Positions 53,168 through 64,000 of a stretch of DNA of 64,000 nucleotides are shown one piece after another. The position numbers and the translations under genes were made by a program. The stretch is from the NCBI RefSeq assembly GCF_029227915.1, contig NC_079875.1, positions 9,173,001-9,237,000 on the forward strand, given 5' to 3'. Every line of letters starts with the position of its first letter. Position 1 is the first letter of the stretch. The notes below the pieces were generated by a model. It was not told where the DNA came from. It did not search any database and saw only the letters and a list, made by a program, of their open reading frames with translations. This DNA is from Hydractinia symbiolongicarpus. Its lineage: Eukaryota; Cnidaria; Hydrozoa; Anthoathecata; Hydractiniidae.

Positions 53168-54985
53168 TAAGGGAAAGCGAACTGAGTTTGTCGCTGCTAT
53201 TTCTACGGATATCGCATAGTAATTTTTAACCCGCAGGATGTATGTATTTGGTGTACTTGGTAAGCACTTTTAATTATTTAAATGTTTAGCTAGATGATCA
53301 AACAGTGCAGGTTTACTTCTGTATGTATGTGTAAAGTCAAAAGGTTCTTTCTAAGTTGAAAAGATGGTATCTTTAATGCGTTTGCTTATAGTTGTAGTTC
53401 CGTTAACCTTGTAAACCGCGTGCTGTTGAGTTTGAGCTAAACATGCGGTAATAATTTGTTTGTATATTATATTTAAAGTCCAACCCTATATTCAGTTACG
53501 TATTTCACTAAGACTTTTTCCAGAACTAGTGAAATACCTTCTACGCGTTTCATCAAGACCAGTTCTGAACTAGAGAAATCCCCCTTACAACCCCCGCCCC
53601 TTCTATATGAATTTGTATGCGTAAATATTGAATTGAATTTATATTTCTAAGACTAAAAATTTTTTTGTTTAGTTTAGTTATTATAACAACCTGTTTTTAC
53701 CGGAATTGAAGTTTTGTAACTGAAATGTTAAAAGGGTGTGAGGTTAGATTTTGAATGTGGTAGCCTTCACCAACATTGTCGTCTGAGACGTAAAAATATC
53801 AATAAGCTTTTATACCATTTTTTTTAAACATCCAAATAATCAAAGGGAATTATATTCAACTATATTCAGTTTTGTTATTTAATTGGGATGCACCACATAT
53901 ATTTGCAGAATGCACCTTCGTAATTTGCTCAACCGAGTGTGAATATGTTATGCTTTATTTTACTAAGGAATTATTTTTTTCAACATTTTTTTATTTTACT
54001 TCATTTGGTTTGATGAATACGTATGTTTCCGCCCAAACCCGCGATTTTTTTTTTATAATAATGGTCATTTACACGCGGTTTTTAAACAATAAACGCGTGT
54101 GAACGTCTTCGTGTGAAAGACACGTGTTCTTGTTATTTATTTTTCTACTGAATTTTCCTAATATTTGTCAGTATATTTTTACATATATAATTGTATTTAT
54201 CGTAATAATACTTTTGATAACAATGTAGTAACATGTTCAGCTTTTCTGTGTTTTTTTTTAAATGTATTTTGATACTCGTAATATGCGGAGTTCTACTTCA
54301 GGGCATGACGAGAGTTCGTACGACGAACAAGACAGTTGTAGAGCTATTAAGCTGCGGAACCAATGTTATAACGAAGCTGGGTTTTTTGTTTATCAATCTG
54401 CGTGTCTTTTTGCATAACAATTGCAACAGGTGATGCAAAAATAATTACTAAAAATCGTTTTTTACTTTCCACAAATGCAAGACTGAAATATAATGAACTT
54501 GTTGTGTAGTAAAAGTACGTGACATGACAATATCAATGAAGTATGCAGCATCAAGGAAACACTTCAAAGCATGATAGATAAAAAGTTCATTGAAGCAACA
54601 AAAAGTTAGTATTGCAGTTCAGGTTGACGACTCAGTCTAGTTGAATCATGTGGCGTGCTTAGCACAGATGTTATTTTACACATCCTGTGAAAATCTTACA
54701 GCGCTCTGGTATAGCGGCAAGTGCCAGACGGAATATTTTATATGCTTAATCTTCCCTCCTTATAAAAGTTGCAAAGTTATTGTTAAATAATTGCGGGCAA
54801 TAAACCACATTGGCCACCAGGATACAGGTTACAAATTTAATGGGAAGCCCTTTTTGTAAATGCTAACAACACCCATATAACACCCATAAAATAAACAGAC
54901 TGCAGTCTGTCGTTTACCATGCCAATTAATTACCTGTCTCAGAAGCGCAGTGTAAATATATACACAAAACAGGCTCTATTCTAGC
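53168..54985. other. Insulin receptor 3' UTR and downstream intergenic DNA
   Basis: First clear AATAAA is at 54088-54093. No other gene is seen. A 66-codon frame at 54233-54433 looks like chance. Confidence 0.4.
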
Positions 54986-54990
54986 TTCCA

Positions 54991-57055
54991 TATAGACCAT
55001 TTAGGAGATTATGCGCCATTATGGATTTTCAAAGCCGGTGGTGCAAGTTGAACTTTGAACCCTATATGCCGTAGTAGAAAACTCTCTTAAACACACACAA
55101 ACAGAAACGAGTTTTGTATACACTCTTAGCGTGTTTAGGTCTTCGTAATGTTTTTATCTAAATAACAGGGGATACCGTAAATCTCAAAATAAACGCCTCC
55201 CATCTTTTAAACACCTTCCTCTAATAAATACCCCCTTAAAATCCGAAATATTTTATAAACGCCCCCTTTATTAAACGCCCCCCTCGAGAGGGGCGTTTAA
55301 TATAAGCACCCTTAATAAACCACTTAATAAATCCCTACTTGCAAACGGGTCAACCCCCCCCCCCCCTACTATGTAATAGCTTATAGATGATACAAGAGAA
55401 GGAAGAGAAACCAATTAATGATGAGAATTTTTTTTTAAGAAATTACAGGAAACTTCCGGTATAAAGACTTTTTTGGTGAATAAGTTCCAAGGTTTTGTAA
55501 GTGTCCTTTCGTTGATGTAGCTGCTCGTCCAACAAACATTGAATTTCAAGATTGAGATAAAAAGAGTACGAGAATGGCGTCTAAACAAGGAAAACATTGT
55601 AGTTATGAAAAACAAGCATCAGAGGCTCGAGGGTGGTGGTAGAAAGTTAACTGACCAACAACTGGAGGATGATATTCTAAAATGGATACTAGAACGGCTT
55701 GGTAATATGCTTCGTGTTTCTCGTAAACTCATCATGTTTAAAGCAAAGTCTATGTTTGACGAGACATATGGAGAAGATAACGAATTGAAAGATTCATTTA
55801 TTGCAAGTCCTGGCGATACTAATGAAATTAACCCACCAACCTACCGATTCTGACATTGAGGATGCAAATGATCCTGGTAATCTTCTAGATGAAGATGAAG
55901 AAGAAGATGATTTTTTAACTGTTGTGTAAAAGAAATATAACTGAAAATAAATAAACGCCTCCCTCTTTTAAATACGCCTCCCTCTAATAAACGCCCCCCT
56001 CAAAAAAAAAAATTAAATAAACACCCCGGGCGTTTATTTGGAGATTTACGGTAACCCAGACAACTTTTATTTAAGCGTTTTGCTTTGATCTATTAATGAA
56101 TTATAAATAGCAATTAAATACACGTGTAGGACGTAGGGATACTGAGTGTGTTTTGTTATTATTTTTGACTCCTATTTAATACATTTTAAAAGTAACGCTG
56201 AAGTGGATATTTAATCAACTTTAAACATATTTTTACGATCGAATTATGCCTTTTACAACGTATGAGGATTTTTTAGAACTTATGTGAGGCAGCTGCCTGG
56301 CTTCTTGTGGACTGAGTAATAGTTGAGTTAATCGCCAGAGCTTTTTCTTCAATGGAACTTATTATGCCAATAATTCAAACAAGCTTCACAGAGTTATTTA
56401 TTTATTTATTTATCATAAATATTTACACTTTAGTAATAAATTACTGCTATAATTGCATGTCCTGATAAAGAAACCGATGAAGACATACGTATATATATGA
56501 TATCTCTATAAGCAGTGTATTGAAATTTTTAACACCCATTATAAATAAGAAGCCAGATTATTTTGCGAGCTTAAGTTTCAGTAAGGTATTTCCAAAATTA
56601 AAAATTTCTCTCTAAAGTAAATGTAATCCAAGTTTAAAATCCAATGCCAATATCTTTATAATGCACAAAGCAGCTACACAATTTTAAATATCTAAATATA
56701 AAACGAAATTACCTTTAACCAAGCATTAATTACCTTATAGCTAGCTACAGTATAGTGTCCTAAAAGCATTTTTGGGAGACCTCTAGCTAGGTAGCTAGTT
56801 TAAAGTTTTTAGGATATATTAAGTTGCCTTTATTGTACAAAAAGAAATTAAAAGTACAAATACGTGACTAATAAAAGTACTTTTCAAAATATATATCATA
56901 AAATTAGGATAACAAACATAAAAACAGATAACAAAAAGCAAAACTGTTTTGTCGCGTAAGGCAAAAGACGGAATAAAACGTGAATTCCAAAGTTCAACTT
57001 GCACCACCGAGTTCCGCAAATTCATAATTGGCGCATAATCTCCGAAATGGTCTAT
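54991..57055. repeat. Inverted repeat pair (about 65 bp arms) around 2 kb
   Basis: Arm 1 at 54991-55058 (tagaccatttaggagattat, gcgcca, ggtggtgcaagttgaacttt) matches the reverse complement of 56987-57055 with few differences. A pogo-like element lies between them. It may be a foldback element or two opposed copies of one repeat. Confidence 0.7.
55175..56051 (+). mobile_element. Internally deleted pogo/Tigger-like DNA transposon
   Basis: Ends ccgtaaatctca and gagatttacgg are inverted repeats, extended by aaataaacgcc, and flanked by TA at 55173-55174 and 56052-56053. Inside, 55539-55853 encodes a CENP-B/Tigger-type helix-turn-helix segment (RVREWRLNKENIVVMKNKHQ, GGGRKLTDQQLEDDILKWIL, LRVSRKLIMFKAK). 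A frameshift leads to an acidic transposase C-terminus (LLDEDEEEDDF) ending near 55929. The catalytic DDE core is deleted. Confidence 0.75.
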
Positions 57056-58495
57056 TGTAAATACTTTAAATTGTTTTACAGAGGAAACATTAAACAGGCT
57101 GGCAAAATCGTAGAAATTGAGCAGCAATATCGATAATAATATGCGTATTTTATTCAAAGTAGTAGCCAAATTGCCATTTTTTACTGAGGAATGACAAGGA
57201 AATATGGACGGACATATCTGCGATGGACAACTCTTGTTTTTTATGGAATGGAGAGTAGTTTTGAAAATCAATTTAGGCGTTAATACTGCTTAACATTTAT
57301 CTGAGCAAAGTAGATAATTTTTGCAGTTTATGGGTTGGTACTGATGATAATGTGACTTCTCGTTTCTTATATATATCATTGCAACTAACTTATGTTTTTT
57401 ATTCAGGCTAGGAAAATAGAAATAAATCTAGTCCAGTAACCTCTAGAAATCCCTTGACAAGCTTTATTTTTCTATAATAGTTCTATATCGGTTAGTTTAT
57501 TTCAGCTTGTCACGTCAGAATCAGCGTGTAGAACTTATCTAGATCCGGTTTTTATCCTCTGAGTACACATCTCGTAATCTTTCTGAAATATATTCGCATA
57601 AAGATATAGGTCGTGGTTAGATACGTATGTAGTTTTTAATAGACGCTTTAGCTGCGGTTTAATTAATTTCTAGACTTGCTAGAGATGCCCGGATAAAAAT
57701 TTTTTTCTATATGAAACTTTCTCTTAATTGTACTTAGCAATCCACAAATATATCTTTCTCTTCGAGGGGTTTTCGAACAGTAAAGAGAGAAGAAGGAGGT
57801 TTCGTGTGAAATTTGTACATTTTAGTTCAAGAATTTATTTGTAAAATTGAACGAGTTTTTCCGTCATGTTCTAACCCAGATGTCAAGAATAGTATATAGA
57901 TATTTGACATACTTCCACATTACTTTGCGAACTGAAAGTGTTTGTCGTAAACACGATTGTTGTGAAAGAACCAGGGACTTGCATACGGCCTGAGCTCTGT
58001 TAATTCAGGTTACAAATATTGCACTGAATTACCTTGCTATACGACCAATCATTTTCAGAACCACGAAGGAACTTCATATAGCTACATGTGGTGTTATGTC
58101 TCCTGAACGCGTTTTTCGTTCAAACAACCAATCCATAAGTAGACTTCACATAACTTGTCTAACGAATCTCGAAACAAAGCATTTGTTTCAATTTAACTAC
58201 TGGTTCAAAAGTAGCATCTTTGTTAGCGCATGTGCACTAAATCAATAATTTGGTCAAAGTACCCACGACACGCTAACAAAAAAAACATCGTGGGATTTTT
58301 TTCGCTACAGCGGGAATCACAAAATATGGAAACAAACATGTACGTGCATTGACCAGAAAGGATTTAACGTTTCTCCGTTTTTTTCTGTTATCAACAGGCA
58401 AAAGGGTTTAGTTGACAACATGGTTGGAAAAAGGAACAATGTGCCCGTCATGCCAAACAAAACATTTGTCTTAGCTAGTCATTGGTATTAATAGC
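56054..58495. other. Intergenic, no gene recognised
   Basis: Apart from the inverted-repeat arm at 56987-57055 I see only AT-rich sequence. A 150-codon minus-strand frame (56819-57271) runs across that arm and is not supported as a gene. Confidence 0.35.
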
Positions 58496-58499
58496 CGGG

Positions 58500-58725
58500 A
58501 AAGCAGAAATGCATGTATATGGTACATTGTGTGGGCCTTTGGATGTTGCATGAAGTTGTCTGGCTCAGCACGGAACCTAATTGAGGTCTGCGTAGCCGAA
58601 ATGAGCATTAAATACTCTAGGACTCCTCACTGAAGCCATGGCCCCTCCTGGAAATAATAGAACGGGTATATCCCTTTTATTTGTGAGGCTGGCAATGTAA
58701 AGTATGCACACCTATCTATCTATTA
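58500..58725 (+). mobile_element. SINE-like element, copy 3
   Basis: Matches the copy at 6585: attgtgtgggcc, ggatgttgcatgaagttgtc, gcattaaatactctaggact, ccatggcccctcctggaaat and atttgtgaggct, with a CTATCTATCTAT tail. Confidence 0.75.
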
Positions 58726-59225
58726 GACAATAGCACAATGAACAACGAAAATCTTACATCAGGTAAATAAATATTATAAAATATTAGCAAGTGCACGATG
58801 AAGTTACTTCGCACATTTTGTAAAACCAATTTTAGTATCCTCAGTAATTATATTTAGAGGAAGACTAGTGAGTGTATGATGTCCATCGATCTCTTTATGA
58901 TGATCCAGCCCTGCGATAATCACCCAACCAAAGTAATTTCAGCAGGAAATTGAATGTATACCAGTCCATGTAGTAAGAACAAAGAATAAAACGTTTCCAG
59001 TTGTAAACTTATGTTTTTTGGAACTGACACTGGCAATTCCAGAAATTATTATGCCATTTTGGTACTAGAAAAGATGTTCCGCCGTGTTTTTAAGAAATTT
59101 TCCCATATGTTATATGGCTTTTTATTATATTTTATTGTATAGGAATGTAAAAAGTTTTTATTTTTTTGTTGAATATCTGTGTGCTAGCCAATTCACGCAC
59201 ACTCGCACAAATTTTCTTCGGCGTT

Positions 59226-59600
59226 CAACCTCGTCCCCCAGGGCACCTTATTACTTTTCTGACAGACATCGGGAAACGAGATTGTTCAGCGTCATGGTAT
59301 TCGCGTTAGCCACATATGTTTCTTTTTTTTTTTTACAAATTTATTATTAAGCAGTTTTAAAAGAATTATTTTAACTTCATTTTGATTAGTTTATAATGTC
59401 ATTAACGTCAAAAAATAACCTGAGTTTAGCATACCTTTGTTTCAACATCTTTTCATGATGATCTACAGACAGTGATCTACGATAAACGACCTCGTGCAAC
59501 TTCGTTTCCAGCCCCTGTTGTCTCTTTTCCTAACCGGGACGGCGAGGTATCGCCGTTTAATGTTAGTAGAAAAGATACAAGTGCCCTGGGGACGAGGTTG
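59226..59600. mobile_element. Foldback/MITE-like element with about 34-bp inverted ends
   Basis: caacctcgtcccccagggca (from 59226) pairs with the reverse complement of 59581-59600, and the inner tattacttttct pairs with 59568-59578. An internal short palindrome (cggcgaggtatcgccg) lies at 59541-59556. No target duplication is evident. It sits about 680 bp upstream of the casein kinase start codon. Confidence 0.6.
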
Positions 59601-60282
59601 GACCTCATGTAATAATTTTATGTAAAAAAAACGTCGTCACTGATCCAAATACCAATAATATAGCTTAAGTAAAATTTTGGGGCAAAAGATCTTTGAAAAA
59701 TGGAGCTTTGATTAATTGTCGTCAGCAGAAGGGGGAGGTGTCGAATTTAAAATCAAAAGACGGGTTTTCTAAAAGTTGCTATGACATTACCGCTGACCGA
59801 CCAACAAATTTATCCTATCTATAGGTGGATACATTGCATAACGATCGGTTCGATCTGTTTTAACGCATGCGTATTACTGTTTCTTGGATCAGACGTCTTC
59901 CATGTTTAATTTCTTGCCTTGCTCAACTCAATAAACACATATTCTGGTTGGGCCGAAAAAGGTTGAAAAAAAAACAACAAACACGAAACTGTTATTTAGC
60001 ATGTATTATTATTAGAATGGCTGTCGCCTGACTCCCACAAAATCCAAAAGACTTGTGTTATGTTATTATTGCGTTTTTTGAGCTGATCTATTTTAGCAAC
60101 AGAGTTTATTTGTGAAACGAACAGACTTGCTTAGCTAACAATACAACTCGTTGTCATTATTGATCACAAAACCGGATTTAATTTTTACTGTCCTGATATA
60201 GCTACAGATGACGAATAGGACTATTAGAGTTTTTGTTTTAAAAATAAAACTATAGGTTCACCTATAAACACTAAAACATAAC

Positions 60283-63200
60283 ATGCAGAAAAGTGATAGA
60301 GATAGGGACAGAGATCATCACAGAACAAGTATGCCACCATCCCGAAAACCTGGCTCGTCTTCTCGTGGTCCACACCATGGAAGAAGCTCCAGTGGATCTA
60401 GCTCTGGTGGTGTTTTAATGGTTGGACCTAATTTTAGAGTGGGGCGTAAAATCGGCTGTGGTAACTTTGGAGAGTTAAGATTGGGTAAGTGTAATTTTAA
60501 AATCAATTTTTATTTTGAAGTAATGAAACCAACTGGTTAGTCCAAACTACAATTTTGTATGATTAATGTATATAATGGTTTAAAAAAGTCACTCTTAACC
60601 TCCCCTCCCCCTTTCCTCCCAAAATAATCATTTCAAACTCAATTTAGGAGTAACTTTAAAGGTTAATGGGGCCCTAAGATAAACTCATCCATATTCAGAT
60701 ATTACTAAAAATCGTTGAGCCTGAGACATAAAAATAAGAGATCTCTAAGTAAAAAGGGTGCCAACTTGCCTAAAAGAATACATTTTTAATGCAACACCAA
60801 TGCTGAAAATGTAAAGACAAGCACCACAAAAAACGTTCTTATATGTTTGTTGATATCAAATTCCTAGAGACTATCTTCGATACAATATGCTCAATGAAGC
60901 CACCCTCACGACATGTTTAGTTAGCATCATTTCTATTAAAAAGTGAGTCTCTCGTTCAATCTGGTAAAAATCTAACTAAGCGAACTAATCATATTTTTGA
61001 GGGTGGCGTAAATATAATTAGAAGAAACAACTTCATTAACTTAAGAGTTGTCTTTTCTTGGGTCAGGTAAACAGAATTGAAAGTGCTGTTTTATAATTTA
61101 GGGACTATATACTTTGTAAAAATGTGGGTGTTATTGGAAGGAAACCACAAATTTAAACAAGTCAACAAAACTGGTTGTTAAATATCCAACTTTTTGCGGG
61201 TCAGCACCCTTGTTTGAGTAGTGTATCCCTGAAATGAAAGATACGTTTTTATTGATTGTACACTACATGCTACAGAGTGGGACATGGCAAAATGTGATAT
61301 TTGAAAATTCTGTCTGCTTGCCACATCATTAATTAATGTTTACTTTCCCCTTCCAACTTCTTAACTTATGATGTTGCATGTCTTCCAAAGTTTTAAAGAA
61401 TGTGATGATTGAGAAAAATGACATAAAGCAAATAACGATATTTTGTTTGTTCAGAGTAACAAGTTAATAGTTGATGACCAGCCTTTCTAATTCATGTTGG
61501 CACTCAGCAATAAGATAAATAGATAAATAACTGTGCTTGGCTTAGATGGGGAGACTTGAGTATTTAATAATCATTTTAAGCTATGGTATGCGCTCCACCA
61601 GACAACTCTCTGAAACATCCATGGGCCTACAGAGTGTGCCATTTCCCTTACATGGCTGGGGTTAACTCAGGGATGTTGTAACATTCACTTGCCCATATTA
61701 AATCACCTCCAAGTGTTAGAGTTATAACAAATAATCTACAGCACCAATTGCAAACGCCAATATGGATGTGTTAACAAAGCAGACAGGCAAATAAAATATT
61801 ACAACAATTCAAACAAATTTGACTTTTAAAAGCTGATGAATGTGTCAATTGTTCATAGTCCCACAGTGTTTCCCAACACAGTTCCAGCTTTTATAGTAAT
61901 AAAAATATTCCTGATCAAGCCAAATGTAACCATTTTTTGTATGACTAAAAATGTTAAATAATATTTTCATGGTTTATTCTTATACCTAGTTGCATTAGGA
62001 GTGTGTAGAGTGCATTTTATATGCCCATTATTGTTTTTAGTCTAGTCTGGCACCATGTTGCCTATGTTCACCTGTTTGAATCCACATCTAACTTTACTGT
62101 TGCATTAAAATTAACAAAATATCATGTTTTTATAATACATAATCGAAATGGTTTTGATACAATATGAATTTTGTTAAGAAGTACAAAAGTTCTAACAATT
62201 CAGTTTTTTTAAAAAATGAAAATGAAAAATATTACAAACATGGTTGAATAGAAATATGATGTACACCTCAGTGTACATCATATTTTTAATTTAGAATGCA
62301 ATTCTCAATATTTGTAGTACAAATACTTCTCTGGTATAACAAATTGAATTTTTTTATAATTTCATGAAGAAGATAATTTTTTACTAAAGCCAGAAAAGTA
62401 CTGTTTGTTTCTTTGATAAAAATAAAAAATAGATAAATTAAGTAGCTCAAAGTGTAATGAAAAAAGTTGTAAACAACAGAATTATACACTTAACAATAAC
62501 TTCAACATAATAAAGTAAATTATTATTTTTTATATGGAACACTCCATGTCATTTACCTTAGGGACTGTTTTCACTACGTCATCAAGGAAAGAAGAGGAAG
62601 AGTTGTTGAAAACGCTCAATGCTGGAATTATAAAGGAGGGGGAGGGGTCAGACAATTAAAAAAAATTCTTGTCATGTTTGTGTTTTATGGAGTTGTGTTT
62701 GGATTTTTTGTTGCTAATTTACTGTTCTTTTTATCATGGAAAGAGTTAGAATATCCAAATTTTTGTTGAGAATAACACAGCCTTATTATTTTTTCTTCTC
62801 TTTTGTTCGAAAATCCAAATTTTTATTGTGTAAAACTATTTTTTATTAAGTAACTGCTCAAGGTAATCATATTACATTGTATTTCCTGGATAAGTATTTT
62901 AGGGGGAGGGGGTATGCTGACATAATTTAGGGGTGTGGCTTACCAAATGATTATGCGTGATAACAGAAGCAGGGGCAATAAATTGATGATGTTAAATAGT
63001 CCTGTAAAAGCTTTTGTTGTTGAATGCACATATGTGCATAAAAAACTGCTGTATGAATGCACATACATAAAAAATTGATCAAATATAAACCCTTCAACAA
63101 CATTGTTTTTTTCTTTTTGTGGCTTAATACTTACATCATAGTAGTATTTACTACATTTTACATATTTTACTCTCCGAATTTCCTCTTTTTATTTCCTTTG

Positions 63201-63620
63201 AGTACATTAGCCATCAAGAAACCTACATTGATTAAATATGTCAACTTACAGAAATTACAAACATTCCTCTAATATTAGTTTTTAACTGACTAGGTATTTG
63301 GTTTTTTAAAAATGAAATGTTTTTATCCTCTAAATTGTTCACCAAAGGTTATCCTTTGCGATAATGATATCTGCGTTTCCCTTGCATTATGTGGATATTT
63401 GTTTTTGTTTTTAACTGCTACAAATATTTTACTAACCTAAAGGCTTGCACAATATTTTTTTTCCAAAATTTGAATACTCAAAAAAAATTATTGCACTCAT
63501 TATCACGCAATAACTAAGTAAATACGCTAAACAATGTTGTGTAGTTTTCATTATTATTTTTTTTATTATACTTTCTTAGGTAAAAATTTATACACAAATG
63601 AACACGTTGCAATAAAACTG
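60283..63620 (+). CDS. CSNK1G: Casein kinase I gamma, first two coding exons (partial, runs off the right end)
   Basis: Membrane-associated Ser/Thr kinase; family members act in Wnt co-receptor phosphorylation. Exons: 60283-60484 and 63580-63620, joined at GG|GTAAGT ... CTTAG|GT in phase, giving [19 protein letters not shown]. The N-terminus is a charged, Ser/Gly-rich leader of about 45 residues, followed by [20 protein letters not shown], the gamma-type entry into the kinase. The glycine loop is GCGNFG and the ATP-site lysine is in VAIK. The rest of the kinase and the palmitoylated C-tail typical of gamma isoforms lie outside the window; no further exon was found up to 64000. In the 5' flank an acceptor-like tctattttag ends near 60097. 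Confidence 0.92.
61495..61700 (-). mobile_element. SINE-like element, copy 4 (reverse orientation, CK1 gamma intron)
   Basis: On the minus strand: catgtaagggaaatggcaca, ggatgtttcagagagttgtc, gcttaaaatgattattaaat and a ttatttatctatttatctt tail. It is the same family as copies 1-3. Confidence 0.7.
62252..62285. repeat. Perfect 15-bp inverted repeat with 4-base loop in CK1 gamma intron
   Basis: aaatatgatgtacac, then ctca, then the exact reverse complement. Confidence 0.95.
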
Positions 63621-64000
63621 GTAAGCTTGTTTGTTTTATGCCAATTTAAACTATTTTTTTTTGGAAGAAATGTTTTTTTTTTATGTCTTTGGAGATTTGG
63701 GTCAAATTGCTCTGGCAGATGGTAGACCAGACATTTTGTTATTGGCAAAAACATTGACAAGGAATAACGTGTATTGTCATAAATATTAAAATTCAAATTG
63801 CTAATTTGTGAATTGCATCAATTGACCTGTAACACCCTAACACTGCTTAACCTTGCATTTTCATGAGTCGTAATGGGAACAACCTTGTGTAGAAGTACCT
63901 TAATTAACAAAACATGACAAATGACATGAGCCCAAATTTATTTTTGATAAAGTCATGTTTTCTGTCAGGCTAAATAATGCATTATGATTTTTTATAAATA

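Noticed and set aside
56819-57271. 150-codon minus-strand frame
   Set aside because: It crosses a repeat arm, has no recognisable domain and no compositional sign of coding.

Overview
The window is AT-rich animal nuclear DNA: intron-split genes with GT-AG boundaries, many microsatellites and minisatellites, and many decayed transposons. The gene set (an insulin-receptor-type kinase, a transmembrane-type prolyl 4-hydroxylase, a KLHDC10-like kelch protein and a casein kinase I gamma) is metazoan. The base composition and the repeat types (KDZ, BEL/Pao, Copia, LINE, tRNA-derived SINEs, many MITEs) fit a cnidarian, most likely a hydrozoan. The species call is inference.

Layout. 1-1.6 kb: last exon of an unrecognised gene encoding a 20-residue repeat protein. 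2.2-3.45 kb: a 170-190 bp tandem repeat. 5.0-6.2 kb: a broken KDZ-type transposase. 6.5-7.1 kb: SINE and LINE fragments. 7.4-9.2 kb: KLHDC10-like gene in two exons. 10.2-17.7 kb: a complete P4HTM-like gene whose 11 exons I could join in phase (468 residues). 17.7-33.4 kb: a transposon-rich stretch with two MITEs, a BEL/Pao relic, a Copia-type element on the minus strand and a LINE inserted at its edge. 33.5-53.2 kb: an insulin receptor in 18 in-phase exons, lacking only its signal-peptide exon(s). 53.2-60.2 kb: intergenic DNA with a deleted pogo-like element and foldback repeats. 60.3 kb to the right end: first two coding exons of casein kinase I gamma, which continues outside the window.

All four recognised host genes lie on the plus strand. 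They look independently transcribed, and nothing suggests one joint pathway. The receptor has an intact-looking kinase (glycine loop, [15 protein letters not shown], tri-tyrosine activation loop) and a juxtamembrane NPEY motif. I could not find the basic furin site that normally separates alpha and beta chains.

I found no CRISPR array, operon or bacterial-type feature. I found no clearly novel multi-gene system. The best leads are the repeat-protein exon with units continuing past its stop codon, the receptor without a visible furin site, possible spliced-leader acceptor sites, and two perfect short hairpins inside introns.
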